Shown here in pieces: positions 18,690 to 28,329 of a DNA stretch of 64,000 nt. Within the stretch, counting starts at the first letter, position 1. The number at the start of each line of letters is the position of its first letter. Below the pieces are notes generated by a model. That model was not told the origin of the DNA and made no database searches. It saw nothing but the letters and a program-made list of their open reading frames with translations. A program made the translations under genes and the position numbers. Source of the stretch: Ramlibacter terrae (GTDB lineage Bacteria > Pseudomonadota > Gammaproteobacteria > Burkholderiales > Burkholderiaceae_C); the NCBI GenBank assembly GCA_013127575.1, contig CP053418.1:5146001-5210000 (forward strand). Reading direction: 5' to 3'.

Positions 18690-20409
18690 TCAGGCCGCCC
18701 GGAGTGATGCGATGTAGGCCCGCCAGCCGAGGAAATGCGAGATGTCCTGCGCCCCGGCGCTTGCACGGGCCTCGCACAGAAAGCCTTGCACGCGCCCGCC
18801 GCCGGCGAGGTCCACCGTGCCGATGCCCAGCGGGGGCGGCACCAGCGCGACGAAGGATCCGTAGTGCGCCAGCGGCATCTCCCAGACCTCCAGCGCGATC
18901 GGGCTGCCGGCGCCGGGCGCCACGCGCAGCAGCCCGGGCTTGGGCGGCGTGGTGCCCGGCAGCGCGAACAGGCGGTAGTCCGGCGTGGTTTCCGCCGCGT
19001 GCAGCAGGCGGGCGCCGCGCTCGGTGAGCTGGCCGTTCAGCGGCATGCCCGAGAGGTGCGCGCCCACCACCGCCACCTTCACGGTGGCAGGCGCCTGCAG
19101 CGCCGCGATGGGCTCGGCATCGGGCAGCGGCAGCGCCGTGGCGCCTTGCAGCAATCCGGTGGTGTGGTGGAAGCGCTGGCCGAGGTCGGCCAGTTGCCAA
19201 TCGCTGCCGCAGGGCCCGACCAGCGTGATGCCGAAGGGCAGGCCGTCCGGGCGCATGCTGCTCGGCACCGAGAGCGCAGCGTAGTCCAGCAGGTTGACGA
19301 AGTTGGTGTACGCGCCGAGGTTGCGGTTCAGCGCCACCGGGTCGCTGCGCATCTGCGCGATCGTGTAGTGCGTGGGCGCGGTCGGCACCAGCAGCACGTC
19401 GATGCGGTCCCACATGGTGTCGGCCGCCTGTGCGCAGGTGCGCAGCCGCGTCTGTGCCTCGAACAGGTCGGCGGCGCTGTAGCCGCAGCCGGAGGCGATG
19501 ATGCCGCGCACCGGCTCCATCACGTCCTGTTCGCGGCCATCGAAGAAGGGCCGCACGGCCGCATAGCGTTCGGCCACCAGCGCGCTGTCGTACAGCAGCG
19601 CCGCGGCATCGGCGAGCGGCCGGTAGTCGATGGTGACGGGCGTGCCGCCGAGGTCGCGCAGGCGCGTCACGGCCTCGCGGAAGCCGGCGCGGGCCAGTTC
19701 GTCTCCGAAGAACTCCAGCCGGTCGGGCACGCCGAAGCGGAACGCCGCGGGCAGTGGGCTGCTTGCCAGCTTCAGCTTGCGCGAGTAGGGATCGGCGGGA
19801 TCGTGGCCCATCGCCTGCGCCAGCACGCGCGCCGCGAGGCCCACCGTGGTGGCGAAGATCGAGACGCAGTCGACGCTCTGCGCGGCAGGCACGACGCCGC
19901 AAGCGCTGACCAGGCCCTTGGAGGGCTTCAGCCCGACGATGTTGTTGAGACCCGCCGGCACCCGTCCCGAACCCGCCGTGTCCGTGCCGAGGGCGAAGGC
20001 AACCTGCCCGGTGGCGACCACGTAGGCCGAGCCCGAGCTGGACCCTCCGGAGATGTAGGAGCGGCGGAACGCATTGGGCACCGCGCCATAGGGGAGCGCG
20101 TCCCGTTCAGGCCGCAGGCGAACTGGTCGAGGTTGGTCTTGCCGGCCAGCTGCGCACCGCCATCGAGCAAGCGCTGCACCACGGTGGCATGTTCGTGGGG
20201 GTGTAGGCGAACGAAGGGCAGCCCGCGGTGGTGGGCAGGCCGGCCACGTCGATGTTGTCCTTGGCGGCGAAGCGCAGGCCGGCCGGGGGACCCGCCGCGG
20301 CGCCCGCGATCGGCTGGCCGGGCCGCGCGAGCCACGCCGCATCCGGCGCGCCGTCATCACCCGAAGCGGCGTCGTCCCGGGAAGCGAAAGGTGCACCATG
20401 CGCGAGCAT
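18690..20409 (-). CDS. atzF: Allophanate hydrolase (frameshifted near N-terminus)
   Basis: Allophanate hydrolase degrades allophanate to ammonia and carbon dioxide. The amidase part has FAAKDNIDVAGLPTTAGCP (catalytic Lys), SGGSSSGSA (Ser loop) and ALGTDTAGSGRVPAGLNN. The separate C-terminal domain, diagnostic of AtzF/DUR-type enzymes, has ALEVWEMPLAHYGSFVALV, PPPLGIG and QGFLCEARA. Breaks occur near 20195 and 20100. About 573 residues: the chosen ATG lies 5 nt downstream of the operator palindrome and gives an N-terminus about 30 residues shorter than most homologues, but upstream sequence shows no coding signal. It heads the 14-gene operon. Confidence 0.9.
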
Positions 20410-20414
20410 CCAAA

Positions 20415-20426
20415 CTTGAATACAAG
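20415..20426. promoter_or_regulatory. Candidate GntR/FCD operator upstream of atzF
   Basis: CTTGAATACAAG is a 12-bp palindrome interrupted only at the centre, close to the TTGTATACAA type of site bound by many FCD-class GntR proteins. It lies in a locally AT-rich stretch between the divergent atzF and FAH-gene starts, 5 nt before the atzF ATG. The operon's last gene encodes an FCD-type GntR protein. Binding is inferred. Confidence 0.55.
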
Positions 20427-20538
20427 AACAGATGCAAGCGCTGTGCCAGCCGTGCGACGCGGCCGTGGCCTGCGCTTGACACCGCAGCGGGGCGGCGCGT
20501 CAATGGCAGTCCAAGCCACATGACAGGAGACAAGGGAA

Positions 20539-20652
20539 ATGAAGATCCAGCGCAGGAACCTGATTTCGGCCGGCGCCGCGCTCGGCGCGGGCGCGCTCGC
20601 CGGGTGCGCCTCCACGGGCAACGCCGTGGCCGGCGGCACCGCCGCCTTCTGA
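20539..20652 (+). CDS. Short lipoprotein/Tat-type signal ORF, probably the N-terminus of the FAH-family protein
   Basis: A 37-codon frame with a ribosome-binding GGAG upstream. It encodes KIQRRNLISAGAALGAGAL, then AGC, then a short Thr/Ala/Gly tail. This is a twin-arginine-like lipoprotein signal with almost no mature protein. Its TGA is followed 1 nt later by the GTG of the FAH gene. Removing one T before the stop would join the two frames in line. Given the frequent indels here, it is probably the exported N-terminus of that hydrolase; a genuine small lipoprotein or leader peptide is the alternative. Confidence 0.5.
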   Translation: MKIQRRNLISAGAALGAGALAGCASTGNAVAGGTAAF

Positions 20653-20653
20653 G

Positions 20654-21332
20654 GTGCCGCAGGTAACGCTGCCCGTCGTCGGCAGCAGCGAGGTGTTCCC
20701 GGTTCGCCGCATCTATTGCATCGGCCGCAACTACGCGGCGCATGCGCGCGAGATGGGATCGGACCCCACGCGCGAGCCGCCGTTCTTCTTCCAGAAGCCC
20801 ACCGACGCCATCCAGTACGTGGCGCCGGGCACGACCGTCGACCACCCGTACCCGCCGCTCACGCGCAACTACCACTACGAGATCGAGCTGGTGGCGGCGC
20901 TGCACCGCGGCGGCAGCAACGTCCCCGTGGAGCGCGCGCTCGAACTCGTCTACGGCTACGCGGTGGGCCTGGACATGACGCGGCGCGACCTGCAGCGCGC
21001 CATGGGCGACGAAGAAGAAGCCGTGGGAGATCGGAAAGAGCTTCGACCGCTCCGCGCCCATCGGGCCGCTGCACCGGGTGGCGCAGACCGGCCACTTCAC
21101 GCGGGGCGCGATCTCGCTGCGGGTCAACGGCGCGGTCAAGCAGAACGCCGACCTCAACCAGATGATCTGGAACGTGGCCGAACAGATCAGCCGGCTTTCG
21201 GCCGCGTTCGAGCTGAAGCCCGGCGACATCATCTTCTCGGGCACGCCCGAGAACGTCGGCCCGGTGGTGCGCGGCGACCTGATGGAAGGCGCGATCGCCG
21301 GGCTGCCGGCGCTGCGGGTGAAGGTGGTCTGA
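20654..21332 (+). CDS. Fumarylacetoacetate-hydrolase-family protein (frameshifted)
   Basis: An FAH-fold hydrolase of about 226 residues without the signal ORF. The start RIYCIGRNYAAHAREMG is the typical N-terminal helix of fumarylpyruvate/2-keto-acid hydrolases. Metal-site residues are visible in NYHYEIELV (Glu pair) and, after a break near 21015, in KKPWEIGKSFDRSAPIGP. The end PGDIIFSGTPENVGPV is a family signature. The family cuts C-C bonds in diketo acids. It is the only plus-strand gene between two minus-strand catabolic operons, and its substrate is unknown. Confidence 0.85.
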
Positions 21333-21342
21333 AGCCGGCGGC

Positions 21343-22715
21343 TCAGGCCTGGCGCAGGTGCCAGGCCTTGGGCCGCGTGAAGGCCTGGATGCCGTACTTC
21401 GACAGCGTCAGGCCCACGCCCGAATCGCCGACGCCGCTCGGGGCAGGCGCGGGCTCACGCGGTCGCAGCAGTTCCAGTAGACGCTGCCGGCGCGCACCTT
21501 GACCAGCAGGGCCCTGGCGCGCTGCTCGTCGCGCGTGTACACGCCGGCCGTCAGGCCGTAGCGCGTGTCGTTCATCAGCCGCACCGCTTCGTCGTCGTCG
21601 CGCACCTTCTGGATGCCGATGACGGGGCCGAAGCTTTCCTCGCGCATCACTTCCATCGTGTGGTCGACGTTGACCAGCACGGTGGCATCGAACCAGTTGC
21701 CGTCGCCGATGCGGCGCTCGCCGCCGACCAGCACCTGCGCGCCCTTGGCGATGGCGTCTTCCACCTGCGACTCCAGCACGTCGAGCTGCGGTGCGCGCGT
21801 GATCGCGCCGATGTAGGTGTCCTCGTTCATCGGGTCGCCGCGGCGGAAGCCCTTCACCGCGTCGACGAAGGCCGAGACGAAGGCGTCGTGGATGCGCTCG
21901 TGCACGTAGATGCGCTCGACCGAGCAGCAGCTCTGCCCCGTGTTGTACATCGCGCCGTCGGCCAGCGATTCGGCCGCCGTCTTGACGTCGACGTCTTCGC
22001 AGACATAGGTCGGATCCTTGCCGCCCAGCTCCAGTTGCAGCTTGGTGAAGCGGCCCGCGACCGTCTCGGCGATGCGGCGGCCGGTGGCATGCGAACCGGT
22101 GAAGAACACGCCGTCGACCGGCTGCTCCAGCAAGGCCGCGCCCACTTCGCCGCCGCCCACCAGGCACACCATCACGTCCCGCGGCACGCCGGCTTCGTGC
22201 AGCAGGCGCGCGATCTCCAGGCCCGTGAGCGTCGCGTACTCCGAGGGCTTGTACAGCACGGCGTTGCCGGTCAGCAGCGCGGGAAGGATCACGTTGCAGC
22301 CGACGAACCACGGGTAGTTCCAGGCCGAGATGTTGGCGACCAGCCCCAGCGGCTCGTGGCCGATCTGCTCGCGCATGCCGCCTTCGTCGAACACGGTTTC
22401 GCCGGCGGTCGCGGCTTCGGTTTCGGCCGGGGAAGAAGTCGATGCGCGGCAGCAGGCCGTTGAGCTCGTTGCGTGACATCTTGATCGGCTTGCCGGTTTC
22501 GCGCGTCATGGTGACGGCGAGCTGTTCGAGGTCGCGCACCACGCCTTCCCGGAAGCGGCGCACGCAGCCCATGCGGTCTGCGAGCGGCCGTGCGGCCGGG
22601 CAGGCTGCGCCGAACGCGCGGCGGCGGCCTTGGCGGCGACCGACCCGGCGTCGTCGGCGGGCAGGGCGATGATCAGTTCCCCGTCGGCGGGGTTGTGGAT
22701 GGACAGTGTGGTCAT
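21343..22715 (-). CDS. NAD(P)-dependent aldehyde dehydrogenase (frameshifted)
   Basis: An ALDH-superfamily enzyme of about 457 residues. It has the Asn-containing ISAWNYPWF, the Rossmann segment VFFTGSHATGRRIAE, the catalytic Glu in LQLELGGKDP, and the catalytic Cys in YNTGQSCCSVERIYV. The late EESFGPV motif is also present. Breaks occur near 22600, 22430 and 21450. The ATG overlaps the PuuD-like stop by 4 nt, so the two act in one pathway: oxidation of a gamma-glutamyl amino aldehyde followed by removal of glutamate is the likely order. Confidence 0.9.
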
Positions 22716-23486
22716 AGGGGACGTGCCGCACGCGCGGCTTCGAGAAAGTCGCGCAGCAGCGGGGTGTCGTTCACCACGCCCAGTTCGGGACGGTGGAATT
22801 CGGGATGCCATTGCACCGCGGCGATCCGGGAGCGGCCGCCGTGGCGGATCGCTTCGATCACGCCGTCGTCCGGCGAGACCGCTTCCACCTCGAAGCCGGG
22901 CGCCAGTTCCTTGATGCCCCTGGTGGTGGACGCTGTTGATGCGGTGGCGGCCGGCCTGCAGCAGGTTCGCGAGCCGGGTGCCGGGCAGCACGTCGACTTC
23001 GTGGAAGTTCAGGTCGTAGGCGGCGGCGTCGCGGTGCACGCGCGCGCCCGGCTTCTGCGTGGCGATGTCCTGGTAAAGCGTGCCGCCGTGCGCGACGTTG
23101 ATCAGCTGCAGGCCGCGGCAGATGCCGAACACCGGCTTGCCGGCCTCGACGAAAGCCTTCACCAGCTCGATCTCGTATTCGTCGCGGACGCGGTCGCCGT
23201 TCCACTCCGGCCGCAGCGGCTCTTCGCCGTAGCTGCCCGGCCACACGTCGGCGCCACCGTGCATCACCAGCCCATCGAGCCATTCGGCATACGCTTCGAC
23301 GCCGATGTTGCCGCGGAAGGTCTCGCCCTGCAGCGAGGGGATCATGACCGGCAGCGCATCCTCGGACAGCACCCAGTGCGCGGTCGACTGCTCGATCCAC
23401 AGCAAGGTCTTCGACGGCGCCGCCTTGCGCTCCCCGTCCGGATGGAAGAAGCAGGCGGAGATGCCGATCTTGAGGCGGGAGGTCAT
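22712..23486 (-). CDS. Gamma-glutamyl amide hydrolase, PuuD family (copy 2, frameshifted)
   Basis: A paralogue of the gene at 5221-6118, about 258 residues. The nucleophile elbow is FGICRGLQLINV (Cys about 113) and the His/Glu pair is AVQWHPEFH. HGGADVWPGSYGEEP is shared by both copies. One break lies near 22920. PuuD-type enzymes release glutamate from gamma-glutamyl-GABA and related amides. Linkage to an aldehyde dehydrogenase, an alcohol dehydrogenase and a glutamine-synthetase-like ligase supports that role here. Confidence 0.87.
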
Positions 23487-23505
23487 GGCATGCGAAGTCC
23501 AACTT

Positions 23506-23618
23506 CCTTGAACGCAGAGGGCGCGGAAGATGCGCAGAAGTCGCAGAAAAGAAAGACATTCATTTCAGGTTGTCCTTTTGCGATTTCTGCGCCTTCTCTG
23601 CGCCCTCTGCGTTCAAGG
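23506..23618. repeat. Long imperfect inverted repeat with 45-nt arms
   Basis: The left arm at 23506-23551 starts CCTTGAACGCAGAGGGCGC, and the right arm at about 23574-23618 ends GCGCCCTCTGCGTTCAAGG. The arms pair over most of their length around a loop of about 22 nt. It fills most of the 148-nt gap between the Fe-ADH and PuuD-like genes, which share a strand. It could be a MITE-like mobile repeat, a terminator or an RNA-processing site. No coding potential is seen. Confidence 0.8.
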
Positions 23619-23634
23619 TGGTCCGTTCCCGCCT

Positions 23635-24768
23635 TCACATCGCCGCCGCGAACAGGCGCTCGAAGTCTTCCTTCGTGCAGGGCCGTGCGTTGGTCTGGTG
23701 GCAGATGTCCCGGAAGGCGATCTCGACCAGCTTCGGGATCTGCTCCTTCGTGACGCCGTGCGACGCGAGCGTGCCGCCGAGGCCGATGCTCGCCTTGAGC
23801 TCCTTCAGCCAGGGCACGAACGCCTTGCCGCCGCCGGGCACCTTGCACACGTGGGCCAGCTCCTCGAACTTCTCGGGCGCCGCCTCGTGGTTCCATTCCA
23901 GCACCGTGTCGATCATCAGCGCGTTGGCCAGACCGTGGTGCAGGTCGCACACGGCGCCCAGCGCGTGCGCGCACGCGTGCACCGCGCCCAGGTCCTTCTG
24001 GAACGCGATGGCGCCCATCATCGAGGACATCATCATGTCGCTGCGCGCCGCGAGGTTGCCGGGCTCCTTCACCGCGGTGACGATCGATCGTGCGGCAATG
24101 CGCGTGCCTTCCAGCGCGATGCCGTCGCACAGCGGGTGGTAGGCCGGCGACAGGTAGCTTTCGATGTTGTGGGTGAGCGCGTCGATTCCGGTGGCCGCGG
24201 TGACGTGGGGCGGCAGCGCCAGCGTCAGCTCGGGATCGGCGAACACCTTGCGCGCCAGGATCTTCGGGCTGAACACGACGCGCTTCAGGTGCGTGTCGTC
24301 TTCGCTGACGACCGACGAACGCCCCACTTCGGAACCGGTGCCCGAGGTGGTCGGCAGCGCCACGAAGTACGGCAGCGCGTTGGTGATGGGGCGCACCTTC
24401 GGGTGGTCCCAGACATATTCGATGATGTCGCCTTCGTGGGTGGCGGCGACGCCGACCACCTTGGCCACGTCGAGCGCGGCGCCGCCGCCGAAGCCGATCA
24501 CGCAATCGGCGTTGTGCGCCTTGTACGCGGCGGCGCCGGCCATGACCTGCGAGGCCGTCGGGTTGCCGAACACGCCGGAGAACACGGCGACCTCCAGCCC
24601 CTGCAGGTGGGTGCGGAATTCCGCCAGCACCGGCAGCGCGCCGAGCGCGCGGTCGGTGACGATCAGCGGGCGCTTCAGCCCCCGGTCGCGCAGGTGCGCG
24701 GCGACTTCCTTGCGGGCGCCGGCGCCGAACTGGATGGCGGTGGGAAAGGAGAAGCTGGAGAGTGTCAT
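23635..24768 (-). CDS. Iron-containing alcohol dehydrogenase
   Basis: An intact 377-residue group III (Fe-dependent) dehydrogenase. The nucleotide motif is GFGGGAALDVAK (about 91-102), followed by ALPTTSGTGSEV. Metal ligands are visible in TGIDALTHNIESYLSPAYHPL, AIAFQKDLGAVHACAHALG and DLHHGLANALM. It overlaps the upstream GNAT gene by 4 nt. In context it would oxidise the hydroxyl of a gamma-glutamylated amino alcohol to the aldehyde; simple alcohols are the alternative. Confidence 0.92.
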   Translation of the reverse strand: MTLSSFSFPTAIQFGAGARKEVAAHLRDRGLKRPLIVTDRALGALPVLAEFRTHLQGLEVAVFSGVFGNPTASQVMAGAAAYKAHNADCVIGFGGGAALDVAKVVGVAATHEGDIIEYVWDHPKVRPITNALPYFVALPTTSGTGSEVGRSSVVSEDDTHLKRVVFSPKILARKVFADPELTLALPPHVTAATGIDALTHNIESYLSPAYHPLCDGIALEGTRIAARSIVTAVKEPGNLAARSDMMMSSMMGAIAFQKDLGAVHACAHALGAVCDLHHGLANALMIDTVLEWNHEAAPEKFEELAHVCKVPGGGKAFVPWLKELKASIGLGGTLASHGVTKEQIPKLVEIAFRDICHQTNARPCTKEDFERLFAAAM

Positions 24769-25263
24769 GCGGTCAGGTCCAGGACCATGTGGTTCTTGGC
24801 CCAAGCGCGGCCATCGATCTTGATGGCGCGCGGCTCGATGCCGAAAGTGCGGAAGCCGGCTGCCTCGTAAAGGCGCCGGGCCTTGTCGTTGCCCTCGGTG
24901 ACGGTGAGCACCAGCGATTCGAGCCCCTCGCCGCGGGCTTGCGCCAGCAGCGCCGGAGCAGGCCGCGGCCCACGCCCCGGCCCGCCGCCTCGCCTGCAAC
25001 AAACATGCCGACGACGATCGCCTTGTGCCGGTTCTTGGCGCGCCGTTCGCGTTCAGGCCGACGATGCCGACAAGCTTACCGTTTTCGAACGCGCCCCAGA
25101 AGGCGTGTGTCGCGGAGGCGAGACGCGCCGCCGTGATCTGTTCCGGGTGCTGCAGGTCTTCGTCGTAGCTGGACGTGAAGGCCTCCGGGTGCTCGCGCAG
25201 CCCCCGCAGCCGCAGCGCCCGGTAGGCGGGTGCGTCGGCGGCGGTCAGCAGGCGGATCTGCAC
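24765..25263 (-). CDS. GNAT-family N-acetyltransferase (frameshifted)
   Basis: An acetyl-CoA-dependent acyltransferase of about 166 residues starting with GTG (VQIRLLTAADAPAYRALRL). After breaks near 25040 and 24955 the acetyl-CoA pyrophosphate loop appears as GVGRGLLRALLAQAR-like sequence, followed by LTVTEGNDKARRLYEAAGF, the usual last strand-helix of GNAT proteins. It sits between the ligase and alcohol dehydrogenase genes, 8 nt after the former. It may modify the same amine, but the acceptor is unknown. Confidence 0.8.
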
Positions 25264-25271
25264 GGCGCCCC

Positions 25272-26641
25272 TCAGATGATTTCGAAGTAGCGCTTGAGCT
25301 CCCAGTCGGTCACGCCGTCCTGCCACTGGCGCCATTCCCAGTCGCGGGTGGCGGCGAAGTGGTCGACGAAGGCGTCGCCGAGCCAGTCGCGCGCAACTTC
25401 CGATTGCTGGAACACGCGCGTCGTTTCGATCAGGGTGCGCGGCGCGCGCGGGATGTGCTCGGAGCCCTGGTTGGTGCCGGTGATCGGCGGGGCGGTGAGC
25501 TTCAGGCCCTTCTCGACGCCGTGCATGCCGGCGGCGATGACCGCCGCCATGGCCGGTACGGGTTGACGTCGGCGCCGGGGCACCGCGTCTCCGGCGCGTG
25601 GCCTTGGGCGAGCCCGCCAGCACGCGGAAACTGGCCGTGCGGTTGTCCATGCCCCAGGTCGGCTTGACCGGCGCCCAGAAGCCGTCGACCAGCCGCTTGT
25701 AGCTGTTGATGGTGGGCCAGATCATGGGCCCGAACTCCATCATGCAGGCCACCTGCCCGGCGAGGTAGCTTTCGAACAGCGGGCTCATCTTGCGCGGGCT
25801 GTCGCCGTCGTAGAAGAGGTTCGTCTTGCTGCCGTCCGTCAGGCTCTGGTGGATGTGGCCGCTGCAGCCGGGGTACTGCTGACTCCACTTGGCCATGAAG
25901 CTGGGCATGATGCCGAAGCGCTTGCCGATCTCGCGCGCGCCGGTCTTGAACAGCACCGAGCGGTCGGCCTGCTCCAGCGCGGTCGAGAACGCGATGGCGA
26001 CCTCGTAGACGCCGGGGCCCGTTTCGGTGTGCAGCCCCTCGATGGGCACGCCGAAGGCCAGCATCTCGTCCATCAGCGCGTTGAAGAAGCCCGGGTTGTC
26101 GGCCATGCGCAGCAGCGAATAGCCGAACATGCCGGGCGTGATCGGCTCCGGCGGCGCCCCGTTCTTGGCCGCCCACGTATGGATGGTCTCCCGGAAGTTG
26201 AACCACTCGAACTCCATGCCGGTCATGACGTTGAAGCCGAGCTTCTCGGCCCGCGCCAGCACGCGCTTGAGCGTCTGCCGCGGACACACGCCGTGCGGCG
26301 AGCCGTCGGCATTGACGAACTCGCCCGGGAAGAAGGGCACGTTGTTGTCCCACGGCACCTTGCGCGCGGTGCCGAGGTCGACGCTGGCGAGCGCATCGGG
26401 AAAGCCGTGCTGCCAGCCGGTGGCCTGCGTGTTGTCGTAGGTGACGTCCTGGCTGTCCCAGCCCAGCACCACGTCGCAGAAGCCGAAAGCCGCCGGTGGC
26501 CGCGCCTTCGAACTTGTCGATGTGCAGGTACTTGCCGCGCAGGATGCCGTCGATGTCGGTGACGGCGACCTTCACCTTGCTGGCGCCCTCCTTGCGCAGT
26601 TGCGAAAGGGCGGGATGGGTCGACTCCTTGCTGCTGGCCAC
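25272..26641 (-). CDS. Glutamine-synthetase-like gamma-glutamylamide ligase (frameshifted)
   Basis: A protein of about 457 residues of the GlnA/PuuA family, which joins glutamate to an amine with ATP. The beta-grasp domain has AVTDIDGILRGKYLHIDKF. The catalytic domain has GMEFEWFNF (Glu pair), HTETGPGVYEVAIAF, SGHIHQSLTDG and FESYLAGQ. Breaks occur near 26495, 25600 and 25560. GTG is chosen as start because a CAGGAG box lies 7 nt upstream; an ATG 13 codons further up is possible. It is first in an operon with dehydrogenases and a PuuD-like hydrolase, so it is taken as a gamma-glutamylamine synthetase, not the housekeeping GlnA. Confidence 0.88.
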
Positions 26642-26748
26642 GGGCTGGAACTCCTGACGATTGCTGCTCGAGCGGAGCACGTATCTTGACAGCCTTCGGC
26701 CGGTTCGTGCGGCCCCGCAGCGCCCGCCCGCTGGTAGAGTCCCTGCAC

Positions 26749-27611
26749 ATGTCCCACCCCGCCCTGCAACGCATCGAATCGGCCACGGCCGGCGCCCGCG
26801 CCGCCCTCCTGCAAGGCGAAATGGCGCAGATGCACACCCAGCTGGTGCATGCGCTCGATGCCCCTGGCCGAAGTCACGCGCGACGGCATGGTGCCGGTGC
26901 GCGAACAGGCGCCGGCCACCGGGACCGCGAGGCCGCCGCCCGCCTCATGTGGCAGCTGCTGGCCCGCCTGAAATCCGAGGGATGCCACGCCTTTCCCTAT
27001 GCCGGCACCTTGCTGGGCATGGAGCGCGACGGCGCGCTGCTGCCGCACGACAAGGACATCGACCCGGGCGTGTGGCTCGAAGATTTCTCCCCTGGCCGGC
27101 CGGCTGATGCAGAACTGGGGGTTGCAGCGCGCCAGCGACGTGCCGCCCTTCGGCAACATGGCGACTGGGTCGAACCCGCCAGCGGGCTGTCGGTCGACCT
27201 GTTCGGCATGCTGCGCGACCCGGTGCGCGAACGCATCCGGGGCGGCGTCTGGCTGTACGGCCGCCCGCCCGAATGGCAGCGCGTGCTGGTGCTGCCCTGG
27301 TTCGACCTGGCCGAGCGCCCGGGCCCGGTCGGCGCCGTCTGGTGGCCGGACCCGCCCGACGTGATGCTGCGCGGCTTCTACGGCGACTGGCGCACGCCGC
27401 GCGCCGACTGGGACACGCGCATCTCGAACCGCTCGCTGCACGACCTCAACCTGAGCTGGCACTGCTGGGCCCTGCAAGGCCTGTGCGACCGCTGGCTGAC
27501 CGGCGACTGGCGAGCACGCTGCGGCTGCTGGAGACGATCGCCATGCGCAGCGGCGACACGGCCCAGCTGCGCGGATGGCGCGAAACCCTCGCGGCGGCCG
27601 CGCCCCGATGA
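26749..27611 (+). CDS. LicD/fukutin-like phosphotransferase (frameshifted)
   Basis: A protein of about 288 residues with the LicD-type nucleotidyltransferase core: FPYAGTLLGMERDGALLPH, the metal-binding DKDID, then a DLFGMLRD strand. LicD and its eukaryotic relatives fukutin/FKRP move phosphocholine or ribitol-5-phosphate from CDP donors to surface glycans. Breaks occur near 26870, 26950, 27105 and 27515. The stop overlaps the next ATG by 4 nt, and that gene encodes an IspD-like cytidylyltransferase. The acceptor is unknown. Confidence 0.72.
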
Positions 27612-28265
27612 GCGGGCCGCCAGCGTCCGACGTCAGCGTCCTCATCCCGGCGGCCGGCAGCGGCGAGCGGCTCGGGCTCGGCCCCAAGGCACTGCTGCCG
27701 CTGAACGGCCGCCCGGTCATCGAGTGGGTCGCCGAGAAGGCGCGCCGACTCGGCGCCGAGGTGCTCGTGGCGTGCGCGCCCGGCAACCAGGCGCCCCCGG
27801 GAACGGTGGCCGTGGAGGGCGGCGCCACCCGCCAGCAGACGGTGCAGCGGCTCGCCGAGCGCGCGCGCCGCCCGTGGTCCCCGGTCTGGGATGCCGCGAG
27901 CCCCTTCGCGTCGCTGGCGCTGGCGCGCAATGTGCTGGAAGCGGCGCAGCAAACCGGCGCGGCGACGCCCTGCCTGCCCGGCGACGTGCCCCTGGTACGT
28001 GCTGGAGGAGGGACGCATCGTGCGCGCGCATCCCGGCGCGTTCGCCGGCGCGTCGCAGACGCCGCAGGCTTACGCCACCCTGCTGCTGCAGGCGGCCGGC
28101 GAGCAGGCGCGGCGGGAGGGCTGGGAGGTGCAGAACACCGTCCAGCTGCTGCTGCGTGCAGGGCACGCAGTGGCGACCGTGCCGGGCGAGAAACTCAACA
28201 TCAAGCTCACCACGCCCGACGACTGGGTGCTGGCCGCGGCGCTGCACGACAGACTGTCGAGCTGA
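27608..28265 (+). CDS. IspD/TarI-like cytidylyltransferase (frameshifted)
   Basis: A protein of about 219 residues of the IspD/TarI family. The nucleotide loop is AAGSGERLGLGPKALLPLNG, in which the usual PKQY is PKAL. DAASPF follows, and after breaks near 27880 and 28000 the family ends TPQAY and GEKLNIKLTTPDDW. IspD makes CDP-methylerythritol; TarI and human ISPD make CDP-ribitol. The departure from the IspD consensus and tight coupling to a LicD-like gene favour a CDP-polyol for surface decoration. IspF, the common partner of true IspD, is absent. Confidence 0.75.
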
Positions 28266-28329
28266 ACGAATTGCAGCGGGCGGGCTGCGTGCGTAGGATG
28301 GTCCTCCTCACGTTACCGGAGGGTCTGCC

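Noticed and set aside
20476..20481. TTGACA hexamer as a promoter for the FAH gene
   Set aside because: No acceptable -10 at 16-18 nt, so not listed as a feature.
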